From assembly GCA_000467715.1 (NCBI GenBank), contig AJFK01000093.1, positions 1 through 64,000 on the forward strand: DNA of 64,000 bases, in the 5' to 3' direction. Of the stretch, positions 44,945 through 56,612 are shown piece after piece. Position numbers and translations under genes: made by a program. The stretch comes from Hysterium pulicare CBS 123377 (taxonomy: Eukaryota; Ascomycota; Dothideomycetes; Hysteriales; Hysteriaceae). The notes under the pieces are model-generated. The model did not search any database. It was given only the letters and a program-made list of their open reading frames with translations, and was not told where the DNA came from. How positions within the stretch are numbered: the first letter of the stretch is position 1; each line of letters begins with the position of its first letter.

Positions 44945-45748
44945 AGTGGACGAGTTTAGGGTAGATAGTTAGAAAGAGAAAAGAAGAGGGCGTGTTGAGG
45001 AGATATCAATAGAGGCGAAGAGGTTGTTGGCGGTGGTGGGTTTTGAGTATGCACAAAAGCCAGGTAAGACGCGGCCTGGTGTTCGGTCAGAGCATTTGAC
45101 AGGCTGTCACGTCGGGTTCAAATGAATGGGAAAGGAGGATGCAGGGCCGTGGGGAAGGGAAGAAAAGGTTATGGTTGCCAGATGCGAGTGACGAAAGAAT
45201 GACTTCCCCGTTGAGCTTTAATTGGGGAGAGGAGAGGGAGATGTCGGCGTGAACACCCGCACGTTCGAGCACGACAGCAACAGCTCGAAGGACCCTGAAA
45301 TTTCTGGAAAAGGTGGACGATGCAAGCCGCAACATAGGTGGTCACTTTGTTCTTAGCAGGAATGGATTTCAGGATTTCCCCGTGCACGGACGATGAGATG
45401 ACGATGATGGAGATTGCAACGATTCAGTTGACCCCCAAGCCTTGGGTGGGTTGGGGAGGTTGGTCCACCGACGACTGGAGCTGGCAGCCAATTCCACACG
45501 CGGTGGAGGACAGAAGAAGCTTAAGCTCCTTGATGTCGTCCAGGCTTGTGAAGTCTACGCCTGTGAAGCATCATTGGTCGGCCGTCCGCCCGCATGTCCC
45601 TTCGCTGCATGCCCTTGACCTTTGACCCTACTTCGTCGCTAGCCGCACTTCGAATCCTTACGGAGCAGTCACAATATGCACCACTGTTTTTGTGCCGCAT
45701 GTACATCGATATACGCGCACTTTTGCGCCCATTCTCCGCCTACGCGTG
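44945..45748. promoter_or_regulatory. divergent promoter between TPS1 and the HIRIP3-like gene
   Basis: About 0.8 kb between two start codons. The strand upstream of TPS1 is pyrimidine-rich near its ATG (AGAAAGAGAAAAGAAGAGGG on the plus strand). I did not find a clear AGGGG or CCCCT stress element. An upstream ORF before the HIRIP3-like start is listed separately. Confidence 0.5.
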
Positions 45749-45749
45749 A
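45699..45749 (+). promoter_or_regulatory. upstream ORF of 16 codons ending on the HIRIP3-like start (TGATG)
   Basis: ATG at 45699 opens 16 sense codons and stops at TGA 45747-45749. The final A of that stop is the first base of the main ATG at 45749-45751, giving the overlap TGATG. If the transcript starts upstream of 45699, ribosomes would meet this frame first and could reach the main start by termination and re-initiation or by leaky scanning. A second upstream ATG at 45676 opens an 89-codon frame overlapping the main one. The transcript start is not known. Confidence 0.45.
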
Positions 45750-47006
45750 TGTCTGGCTCCGATGGGGCTGCGAGCCTTCCCTCCAATGCTACCATCGAAA
45801 CCACCCTCCGAAATGCTGTCATAGCCACTCACAAGTCTGGCAGGACCGAGGACCTCACCGTGAAACGCGTCAGAACAAGGGTAGAGGAGGAGCTAGGCTT
45901 GCCTTCTGGATTTCTCAAAAACGACGACTGGAAGCAAAAGAGTAACCGTGTCATCCACGCTGCTGTGGTACGTTATCCCTCGTCTTTTCGACATCTGCGC
46001 GAGCTGGAACTTATCGTTTGCGTAGGACCAGTATTGCACAGACGAACCTTCTCCTCCTAAGAAGGCCTCGAGTCGCGACGAGACCTCGAAACCGAAAGCA
46101 GCGCCTAAAAAGACAAAACCAGCCAACAATGCTCCGCAAGGCGCAAAGAGGCGCTCTCCTCAACCCAAGTCAAAGCCTCAAAAGCGTAGGAAAGTTGTGA
46201 TATCCGATGATGAAGAATCAGATGCAGTACAACCAAAAGCTATATCTCTGCAGGAGGATCCTTCGGATGCTGAGAGCGAGCCAAGGAAACCTCAGCGACG
46301 AACAGGGAAAATAGTCGTGGAGGATGCATCTGATGAAGACATGAATGACGTCGAACCTGAGGATGGCATAGAAGAGGTACCACGTGATGGTAGCCACCAG
46401 GAGGTTGAAGAGTCTGAGACGGTCGAGGTACCTCCGAAGCCAAAATCCGGCACGAAAGCGGTTGCCGAAGGCGATGTCTCAGAAAGCGAATTGTCTAGTC
46501 TTATAGATGAACCTCCAACGAGAAAGAAGCGGCAGAAGAAGTCACCCCCAGACAAGCGCGGAAAGGCGCCAAAATCTAAAAAGGAGACTAAGACTAGGCA
46601 ATCCAAACCCAAAGCTACTCAAGATCTTGATCCAGATGAGGCGGAGATTAAGCGTCTGCAGGGCTGGCTTGTCAAATGTGGGATAAAGAAGATCTGGTCG
46701 AAAGAGCTGGCGCCGTACGACAGAGCGAGGGCGAAAATAAACCACCTGAAGGCTATGTTGAAGGACGCCGGGATGGATGGGCGACCGTCAGTGGAGAAAG
46801 CGAGCAAGATCAAGGAGCAGCGGGAACTTGCTGCAGAGTTAGAAGCCGTGCAAGAAGGCGCAAAAAGATGGGGTCATTCTGACTCTGAAGAACGCGGCCC
46901 AATTCCAAGACGAAGATTGGCAAGAGGCTCCAGGAATGCTAACGTAATACCAAACGATGATGAGGATGATGACAATGATGGAGAAGATGAAGAAAACTCC
47001 GATTAA
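45749..47006 (+). CDS. HIRIP3-like histone chaperone/chromatin protein
   Basis: Exons 45749-45967 and 46026-47006 give 399 residues. The N-terminal 73 residues (TIETTLRNAVIATHK, LTVKRVRTRVEEELGLPSGF) form a DEK-C-like helical domain. The middle is Lys-rich and acidic (KKTKPANNAPQGAKRRSPQP, VISDDEESDAVQ), typical of nuclear histone-binding proteins. The C-terminal block EIKRLQGWLVKCGIKKIWSK and AMLKDAGMDGRPSVEKASKI at about 315-335, then KEQRELAAELEAVQ, resembles the conserved end of HIRA-interacting protein 3, with its CHZ-like histone-binding motif. The tail is an Asp/Glu run with GAT/GAA triplet repeats. A role with H2A or H3 histones in the nucleus is inferred from family resemblance recalled from memory. 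Confidence 0.75.
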
Positions 47007-47996
47007 AGTTATGTTACTACCACGCATATACCGTGTAGTCAAAGTCTGTGACTTGTAGTTCCTGTACTATATACCTAATGACAACCTTTCAATCGAACAT
47101 GAGCCTTGCTCCAACCATTTGTGCCCTTTCCCAGAGTTCTCCTTTGGTAATTTCTGTGTAGGGTTGACTGCATCAACTACCTATACAGCCAGTCCGCTCC
47201 CACTGACGCTTGATGGTAATTTTACAACGGTGGTGCACGGCCATTAAATCCCGTTGCAGGGAGAGATCTTCTTCAAAGTCCCTATGATTCCTTTACTCCG
47301 CAAGAACGTTGCTATCCAGCCGGCATTACTTTCCCAGTCGTCATGCGCTGTGCAACAAGACTGAACACTGCCACCGAAGACATGAATAGAACCAAATTAT
47401 AGAACTACAAAATGACTGTCAGCGCGACTCTGTGTCCCAAAACTCGGAACTCATACAGCATTTCTAGAGTACGCGCTCTCCTCTCCCTCAGTGCGAGCTT
47501 CCACGAATAACCGTCGAAGATTGGGTAAGTTCGATGGCTGTAAGCTTGTGTCAGCATGTTTTGACACGTGGATGTTCATATTGCAGATTCAACAGACCAT
47601 TTTATGGGGAAGAATATTTATTTGAAAAGTCCCGTGAAGTTGATGATGACCAGGTATGGCGTTGAAGTTGTAATCCATTGCAGCCGCAGCTGTGTGGCTG
47701 GTGAAAACGCCACTCCTGAATTGTCATCCCGCAGCGAACACTCAAAGAAGTTACCCGTGAACCTCAAGGCATCACCAAATTGACTCCAAGAACCCTATCA
47801 CCCGCAATTCGCGATCCTCGAAAGCCTTCACCGTACGGCAAATTAAGACACATATCTGAATCCTCGCACAAGTCATAATCGACTGAACGATCCGCCCACA
47901 ACATCCGATACTCTGTCCACACCTCCGCCGAGCGACATATTCGAAGTGCATGAGGGCGCCGCTTTCGGTCGTCACCTCTGCATTTAAAGTGTAGGG
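47007..47996. other. intergenic region upstream of AP-1 beta
   Basis: About 1 kb holding the HIRIP3-like 3' UTR and the AP-1 beta promoter. Short open frames at 47568-47975 on both strands have no motif. No RNA gene or repeat seen. Confidence 0.5.
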
Positions 47997-50582
47997 ATGG
48001 CGGTCAACAGGATAAAAGGCGCTTTTGCAGTGCCTCGGAAAGGAGAGACATTCGAATTAAGGGCTGGCTTGGTGTAAGAATACAGGCAGACCGTCAACTA
48101 TATCTGCGCAAAACTAACGATCGGTTTAGATCACAATATGCTTACGAACGGTTAGCCTTCGCGACATTATTCATCCTCTTTAATAGTCAATACTAAAACC
48201 TACACAGAAAGGAGGCCATACAAAAGACGATTATGTCCATGACCCTTGGCAAGGATGTATCTGCATTATTTCCAGATGTTCTGAAGAACATAGCGACAGG
48301 AGATTTAGACCAGAAAAAGCTCGTTTATCTTTACCTGATGTATGTTTCCTTAGAAGCATAACAAAATTGCTCTCGTTAACGTATTCATTAAGGAATTATG
48401 CCAAATCGCACCCAGACCTATGTATCCTTGCGGTGAACACTTTCGTACAAGATGCAGAAGACCCCAATCCCCTCATTCGCGCCCTTGCCATACGAACTAT
48501 GGGATGCATTCGGGTAGATAAAATGGTGGATTACATGGAGGAGCCGCTTCGAAAAACGCTCCGTGACGAGTCTCCGTACGTGCGGAAAACTGCCGCCCTT
48601 TGCGTCGCAAAACTCTTCGATCTTAATCCATCAATGTGTCTGGAAAATGGCTTCTTGGAGATCCTACAAGAAATGATCGGAGATCCTAACCCAATGGTTG
48701 TCGCGAACGCGGTCACCGCGCTGGTTGAAATCAACGAGACGGCCCCGGAAACTAAAGCCTTTAATATAACCTCAACAACGCTGAAAAAGATGTTGATGGC
48801 TTTGAATGAATGCACAGAATGGGGCAGGGTCACGATTTTAACCACATTAGCTGCTTACAAGGCGACAGACGTTAAGGAAGCAGAACACATATGCGAACGG
48901 GTTTCGCCCCAGTTCCAACACGTAAATCCTAGTGTAGTACTCGCAGCTGTCAAGGTAGTATTTCTGCACATGAAATATGTTGGCCCCGAGCTTGCGAGGT
49001 CGTACCTTAAAAAAATGGCGCCGCCACTGGGTAAGCCCTTCCCCTCATTATAATTGATCATTTCTAATCTTTCTAGTCACGTTGGTCTCGTCTGCTCCTG
49101 AAGTCCAATACGTGGCTCTCAGGAACATTGATTTACTCCTTCAGAAACAACCCGACATTCTGAGCAAAGAAATGCGAGTGTTCTTCTGCAAATACAACGA
49201 TCCTCCATACTTGAAGCTTGAGAAGCTTGAGATTATGGTGCGGATATCAAATGATAAGAACGTAGACCAGCTATTAGCAGAACTGAAAGAGTATGCTATG
49301 GAGGTTGACATGGACTTCGTGCGGAGAGCCGTCAAAGCCATTGGCCAAGTGGCTATTAAGATCGAAAGTGCGAGCGAGAAATGCGTCAATACTCTCCTGG
49401 ACTTGATAAATACTAAGGTGAACTACGTTGTCCAAGAAGCGATCGTAGTGATCAAAGACATCTTTCGAAGATATCCCGGCTACGAGGGAATAATCCCAAC
49501 TCTATGCCAATGCATTGACGACTTGGACGAGCCGAATGCAAGGGGGTCACTAATATGGATCGTCGGAGAATATGCGGAGAAGATCAGCAATGCTGGGGAA
49601 ATACTTTCTGGGTTTGTCGATGGCTTTGCTGAAGAGTTTACACAAGTTTGTTTGATTACTGAACTTACCAGAGTATTATACTGACCTCAACTCTAGACAC
49701 AATTGCAAATTCTCACAGCTGTTGTTAAGTTGTTCCTCAAAAAGCCAGATCAATCCCAGGGGCTCGTACAGAAAGTACTCCAAGCGGCTACAGCGGAAAA
49801 TGACAACCCCGATATCCGAGATCGAGCTTATGTATACTGGAGGCTACTATCAAGCGATGCCCAAATTGCAAAGGTGAGGTTCATCTATTGTCAACATGAT
49901 GGTGTGATCTAATTGTGAGATTAGAACATTGTACTGTCAGATAAGCCACCGATCACATCCACCATCCAATCGCTGCCTCCAGCGCTACTCGACCAGCTTC
50001 TCACGGAGCTATCAACGCTTGCGTCAGTATATCACAAACCGCCAGAAGCATTCCTAGGCCAAGGCCGATTTGGGGCGGAGGCCATGCAGAAAGCCGCGAT
50101 TGAGTTAGTGCTCACAGTCGACCCAATTTCTATCCTTATGCTTATGCGTTATGTACAGAGAGCAACAGCAGAACGCTCGGGAAAACCCAATCGCCGCGGC
50201 GGCTGCAGCAGCAGCAGTTGCAGGTGGCACAGCTCCGCAAAGCAATGCAGAGAACCTTCTAGACATTGATTTCGACGGAGCGGCGCCCGCCTCCTTACAG
50301 AAACAGCCTCCCTCTGGAGCCTCTGGTTTAGAAGGGCTTGCTGGCACCCCGCAACGTGTCGCGTCGCCTTCGGTGCATGCACCTGCGCCGACGAATAATA
50401 TGGACGACTTGATGGGATTATTTGGAGACAATTCCGCGAGCGCACCGATGACGAACGACGACATAACGAACGGATTTGCTGGACTGGACATTGCCGGTGC
50501 AAGCCAGCCACCTCCAGCAAGCCAGCAGTTGGGCAACCAGGCCGGTAAGAAAAGCAGCCAAGAGCTTCTGGATCTATTCTAG
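47997..50582 (+). CDS. AP-1 adaptor complex large subunit beta-1 (beta-adaptin)
   Basis: Eight exons: 47997-48073, 48130-48150, 48208-48339, 48393-49030, 49077-49645, 49697-49873, 49925-50103 and 50159-50582, giving 738 residues. Beta-adaptin is part of the clathrin adaptor at the trans-Golgi and endosomes. The N-terminal trunk is near-canonical: [78 protein letters not shown]-like [20 protein letters not shown]. The hinge is Ala/Pro-rich with clathrin-box-like LLDIDFD near 631 and ELLDLF at the extreme C-terminus. There is no ear domain, as in other fungal AP-1 beta subunits of about this size. Exon 2 is only 21 nt (SQYAYER). The short length and strong trunk support AP-1 over AP-2 beta. Confidence 0.93.
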
Positions 50583-51045
50583 ATTGCTGAAATCCTGCAA
50601 CCCTCCCGCCTTGAGGTGTTCTGGCGCGTGCTGTTCGTGGGCGGCCTTACAGCTATGTCACTGCACGGGGTATTTGACGGAGCTTTACAAGCGGGATGTA
50701 GGAAATGGTTAGTGAATATGAGATATAAAACATATTTGAATAATGGCCTCCCTTTGCTTTCGTTTCATCTGAAGGTTCTTGCAGAAGTGGTGGATTTCTG
50801 CTTTTGTATGATGAGCATGCGCCAAGATGTGGCGCAGAAACAGGGGTCTTTCCCACAGCAACCCCAATGTTACTTAAGCGAGACATGACGCAGAGCAGTG
50901 TTTGCCCACCTTTCACCGCGAGCCTGCTGCCTTGTCACGCCTCTATCAGCCTCGCCATGGTGCAGTGATTGGCCTCTTTGCCATCTTATAACACCCCCCA
51001 AAGAGCCCCCGTTGTCCTCTTCGTCTTCTGCCCACGGTCCTCGCC
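50583..51045. other. short intergenic region
   Basis: 463 nt between AP-1 beta and VID27 on the same strand. The right part is CT-rich before the VID27 start. Nothing else seen. Confidence 0.5.
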
Positions 51046-53560
51046 ATGTTTATGCTAAGAAACGGTCAGTCCACCCCACCAACTGTTGCCCCTCTGTGGT
51101 GTAACTGCCCGCTCAATAAGCAGACAACAAACTAACACTTGCCACAGTTAGTAAATTCATCTTTGGTGACAGCTCCAAGGAATCCATCATCGAAATCCCC
51201 CAAGGCCAGCTGTATCTAGTCCGACCCCTCTCCGTTAAGGGCTACTCAGAGCTCATCTTCAAAGACGCCGCGGCCACAATCCGGCGGACTGGCCAGGAAT
51301 TCCAATACCAGCTGGTCATCCAACGCGCATACGAAGAAGGAGAAGAGGAGCTTCTTGCCGAAGAAGAGGGTGAGGAGGGCACATTAGAAGGCCTGGCCGG
51401 CGAGAAAGACGAGAAGACTTTCCTTCTTGACGAGAGTCTACAATTCCGAACAGACATTCGTCAGACTGGTGAAAAGGTTTTCGCGTGGAGGGATCTCAGT
51501 GGAGACGACGGTGACCTCTGGGAGTTTGTGTGCGACCCTTCTGTGAAACCAGAATCCGCTGCCCTATTTGAGCAGGTCGCCCTCCAGTGTCAGTACGAGA
51601 GAAAATATCGGAAGAGCCACGAGAACGCGACCGAGCACGACCTAGCGCAACTTACATATTCGGAAGAGCCTATTCCAGACGCCAGCCCAGTCTCTCCTAC
51701 ACCTGAACCAACACAGCTGTTTCCCAACACCACGAAGGAAAACATGGCTAAGAAGGCCACAGGAAAGGGCAAAGCCCCCAAGCAAGAAGAAGGCCCAACA
51801 GTTGCTCCGCCATCCGCCGTGCAACCCAAAGATCAGGGTACTCTAGTAGACACAGTCGCTGAGTTACACCTCTTCGATTTTCCCTCTGGTACATTCATTC
51901 TACAGGAGACTGAGGTCCGTGCCGCCGTCCTAGAACTCGGGAATTGGAATTATTGGCTGCAGGTAACAGGATCGGATCGAGAATGGATGGGATCTCCCGT
52001 CATCGCGGACATCAATCCCGTATTCAACTTCGAGTTCTTGTCCTTTATCTTCAATCACTACCTGGAAGATGGCTCGGCTTACTCATGGCTGCTTCGTTTC
52101 AAGGATCTCGAGACTCTGGAGAGCTTCCAGCAAGCCTTGATGCAAGCCTTATGGGAACATCTCAATCAAACCAAGTGGGGTAAAGCTAAGGATAATGACC
52201 GCGACTATGTGCTTGAAGCCTTCCAAGACCTCACAATGGAGGATGCGCCCGACGAGGAGGAAGAGGAGGAGGACGAGTACGAAGAGGCGAATGATGGTCA
52301 GCGAAGCGAGCATTATGACAGCGATGAATCTGAGGATGATGTTGTCACCCGTGATGAAGATGGAAACGTCAATTCACAACTTGCTGTTGGATATAAGCAC
52401 GACCGGTCATTTGTTGTGAGGGGATCGAAGATCGGGGTCTTCAAACATAACCCTGACAACACTCTCGAATTTTCGACCAACATCTCCAAGGTGGAAACAC
52501 CCAAGGGAAAGAAACTGTTCAGTCCGAGCAAGGTTATGTTACATGCTGAGGATAGAGATATGATCTTGCAGAACGCGGACAATCCCAACTCCCTTTATCG
52601 CATGGATCTCGAATACGGGAAGGTCGTAGATGAATGGAACGTCCATGACCATATACCCGTCAAGACTTTTGCACCAGAGAATGTAAGTGAAATACCTCAC
52701 TCTGTAGTGGTTTATAAGTCCTAACCTGTTGACAGAAATTCGCACAAATGACCGGAGAGCAGACCTTTTTAGGTCTATCCGGGAACGCACTCTATCGTAT
52801 TGACCCTCGTCTGTCAGGCCAGAAATTGGTCGATAATCAACTGAAACAATACGCCACAAAGAATGACTTTTCTGCTGCCGCTACAACAGAGAAGGGTCAT
52901 ATTGCTGTTGCGTCCAACAAGGGGGACATTAGATTGTTCGATCGCCTGGGAATCAATGCTAAGACACTTATCCCGGCCCTTGGTGACCCAATCATCGGCA
53001 TGGATGTTTCCGCAGATGGTAGATGGGTTCTTGGAACTACGAGAACCTATCTACTTCTTATCGATGCTCTACAGAAAGGCGGCAAGAATGATGGAAAGCT
53101 TGGCTTTGAAAAGGCGTTTGCTAAAGACGACAAACCACAGCCAAGACGTCTCGCGCTCACTCCGAGCCATGTTGCGCAATTCCAGCACGAGACGAAGGCG
53201 CCGATATCATTCACGACAGCTCGATTTAACACGGGTCTGGATGACAAGGAAACCTCCATTATCACAGCCACTGGTCCGTTCATTGTGACGTGGAGTTTGA
53301 AGAAGATCCTTGCAAACCGCAAAGATCCATATAGTATCAAGCGATACACCGAAGAAGTCAAAGCAGACAACTTTAAATTTGGGTCTGACAAGAATGTCAT
53401 CGTGGCCCTTCCCAATGAAGTCGACATGGTGGCAAAGCGAGCTCTACAGAGACCGACACGAGAGAGCATAGCAACTCCAGCTAGGATTGGAGCTGGCAGG
53501 CGAAGCGGCGCGAGGAGCAGCTACTTGGGACGAAACGACATTGTTAACAGTCCTTATTAA
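51046..53560 (+). CDS. VID27: VID27 family protein (vacuolar import and degradation)
   Basis: Exons 51046-51064, 51148-52682 and 52736-53560 give 792 residues. VID27 is linked by name and yeast studies to vacuole import and degradation of fructose-1,6-bisphosphatase; its biochemical role is not settled. The N-terminus MFMLRNVSKFIFGDSSKE starts in a 19-nt first exon and continues EIPQGQLYLVRPLSVKGYSE. The middle has PH-like regions, with VAELHLFDFPSGTFILQETE and SFIFNHYLEDGSAYSWLLRF. An acidic stretch (DEEEEEEDEYEEA) precedes the C-terminal beta-propeller-like VID27 domain: SFVVRGSKIGVFKHNPDNTL, GEQTFLGLSGNALYRIDPRL, GHIAVASNKGDIRLFDRLG, ADGRWVLGTTRTYLLLIDAL. The end is basic and Ser/Arg-rich. 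Phase is exact across both introns. Confidence 0.92.
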
Positions 53561-56500
53561 GTCATTTTCTTATGTCATCTTTCTCTATTTGGTTATGAAA
53601 TGGGATATTTGGTATTGCACGGACGGAGAATGATACAGGCGTCGGTTGGTCGGATTTATATACCGGATTGATTCCCCAGATCGACTACAGTCGATAATCG
53701 TTATGTTTGTGGAATTCCGGCTTTAGCTGCTATATTCGAAACTTAGGCACTCCTACTCATGCATCCATCTTTCCAGGGTCATTCAGTATGCGGCCACATG
53801 GCGGACCCCGCTCGTCGGCATTTTGATCCTGATATCACCTGCATGCGTTGTGCGTGATGCGTCAAATTCCCCATCCAATTGTCATTGACCCAAACAGCAA
53901 GACTATGACAGGTCCCCTTTTCACTCGAGGGACACTCGCTGTGATTCGTCGCCCTACGTTCTCACTACACCACTTCCACGACGTGTCAGCATTGCCTTTC
54001 GGTTCCATCATTGTCTGGTCCGCAGCAGGCTGAAGCTGTGAAGTTGCAATCCAAGAGCGAAGTGATGAAATCCGAGGCTTCGAGAGACTGCTGGAGTGAG
54101 AAGAAGTGACAAAAGACTCCATAGTTCAATCAGTGCGAGATATCTCGGTGCGAGTAGCCATAGGGCTGAGATAGAGAACATATCCCGTCATGAAGATATG
54201 GCTGATCGCCGGCAGGATGGAACGAACCATAAAGATGGCAAATTATGATTTTGGGTTATAAGCGGCGGCCTGGATTCTTGGCTCCCGTGCATCTCTGCTA
54301 TTATTACTGTTAATCTAAGGATGCAGGATGCGTGCATGCAGGTGGTATGTCGTGGAACAATGGTGGTTTGCAGTTTTCCCGCTTGCGAGGCCTTTGAATT
54401 AACAATAGCGTCGTTAGATCTGTCACGGAGCAAGCACAACCTGGCCAAAGAGAGATTCTGGAAGATGACATTCTCACTAGAGACTCTATGGGAAAGGTGA
54501 TTTGAGACAGGCTGGGAGTAGATGAATACAAACCTTCGGCATCCGCTCACTGCAGCCCCAAAAAGTCTGGCCGAAATAGGAAATCCAAAGATTCGACCAT
54601 TTGATAGGTAAGCAATGCAATGTCACTGCAGAGAAGCCTACAAAGAGCGTTCATGAGCGAAACATGCAGCCACAGGCGTCCGCAGCAGCATTCTATGCGA
54701 TCGACGACTACCGCATACATACCCTCGGTTCATGGTTTTCTGCAACGAATCCTCAGCCCAGTTTAGTACTCTCAATACTTTCACACTTTCAGGCCTACTC
54801 ACTGACGGCAGAAACACTAGATGATGACAGCTCTACATTAGCAAGGGTTCTTGCCGCTTCTCACATCCGGCCGTTACGGGCCACGGTGATCTGTGGGGAC
54901 TTCTCCGGGTATTCATGTTCATACCCTTCGTCTGCTTTCGACGGCGCGAATGTAGCGGCCGTTATCCGTCCCACCGCTCTTTGCAGTGTCCCTAATGCCG
55001 TTTTCCTTCTCCAAATAATTAAGATCATTGCACTCTAGGCGACGTTCGAGGATCCCCTTGGTCTAGCAAAAAGAAGTCATCTGAGCTTCCTGCATAAGTA
55101 GTAATGGAGTCTCTCGGTTGGCGAGTGGATGAAGAGCATTGCCTCGGAGGAGTAGTTCAAAGGCTTCCACCATTCCCAAGAGCACTTCTGCTTGTGACGT
55201 GGCACAGTATCCCAAGGTGCGGGAAAAACAAAGTGTCATGAAGCTGGAAGCAGCCATCCCGAATGATCACATCTCTTCAGAGCTAGACGTTACGGCAAGG
55301 CCGCTTGCACCCGTCGTCTGCGTCCACACATGCATTGAGCTGCAGCAGATGTCAGAGCAGTTAGTCTGCCTTAAGCATCGCTCGCCAGCGCCGCCGTGGG
55401 ATTGCACGATAAGCAGTTGGCATATCGTAACCGTTGTATGTTCATGATGCTTCTGGGCTGCTATGTTGATAGATATCTTGATGGATGTTCGGCCTGCTCG
55501 GCATGCATCGGGGCCAGACCCCAAAGGAGGCCAATTGGAGGTTTGCTGCCACACCGCCAGAACGTGTACTACCACAGCAGGGACATGACCGCCGACAGCA
55601 GGGGCAGACAAGCTATGGACGGTCCGAAGCAGCCATACCGCAGCAAAAGCACGACACATGTAAATCGCATTGCCCGTGCACGATTACTCGCGGCATGGCA
55701 GGCATTCGTCTCTGCTCGATTCACGATCTCCAGGGACAGGATCCACCGGCGGTTGATGGTGTTGTTGAAGGTGGTGACGCCGCCGAGGAAGCGAAAGGGC
55801 GGCTGTCTAGCGGTCGATTTAGGCGTTTCACCTGGATATTTACACAAGCAGACGCCGCTTGACTGTCGGTATCTTTGACCCGATGCTGCTTAGGCTGCCG
55901 CCGTCATGGCACGGAATGCATCTGATGTTACGTCTTGGGGCGCTCGCTCGACCCGGCAACCTGGGCCAAAGCGGCATTCTGATAGAAACGTGCGCTGGCC
56001 GGCTTTTCTGGAAATTCACCCATCTTCTTAGCCTTTTGGGCTCTCCCTGCCTCCAATAATGAGGCACCAGCTAATGAGAAGTACCGACTAGAAGCCCTGG
56101 ACGAGAGCACCGCGGTGTACTCACCCTCCCGTCCGGACCACGCTCCTGACGGGCACTCCAATCCCAACTCAGTTCCCCCCACATCCCCCTCCAACCTCCT
56201 CAGCCCATATCGCTTTCCTATAGCCAGAGAGCGGCCGTTCACGGCACGTGTCCATGGCCTAACTGTGTGGCACAGAGGCTAGCTACCCTGCTTTGAATGG
56301 AGCCAGTTTAACGGCATGTTGCGTCCAAGCGGAGCCTGAACTACTAGTTGGTATTTCTTTACTAAGACGAGCCCTGCTCGTCCGTTGGCAGGGTTCTGGG
56401 CGAATGGCAAGACAATAAAAAGTACATCTTCCTCTTATGCATTCCATCGAGCCTGTCCCTTCCTGTTCAAGAAGCTGCCCCAACCCCAACCTCCAACTCA

Positions 56501-56612
56501 GTGCTGAGATATCCCTTGCCATTGCCCACCCTTCTTCACCTCCAAAGAACTCTGGCAGTACCATCAGTCTATCTATTGCCTGGTTCTAATGACAAACCGA
56601 TGACCAACTACA
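53561..56612. other. gene-poor intergenic region
   Basis: About 3 kb without a supported gene. The largest frames (54601-55038 plus, 55396-55878 plus, 55267-55659 minus) overlap others, show no domain, and have composition unlike the neighbouring genes. The right part (56100-56600) is CT-rich and fits the promoter of the permease gene. A non-coding transcript or decayed gene is possible but unsupported. Confidence 0.45.

Noticed and set aside
55267-55878. Overlapping long frames on both strands
   Set aside because: Mutual overlap on opposite strands without motifs suggests composition rather than genes.
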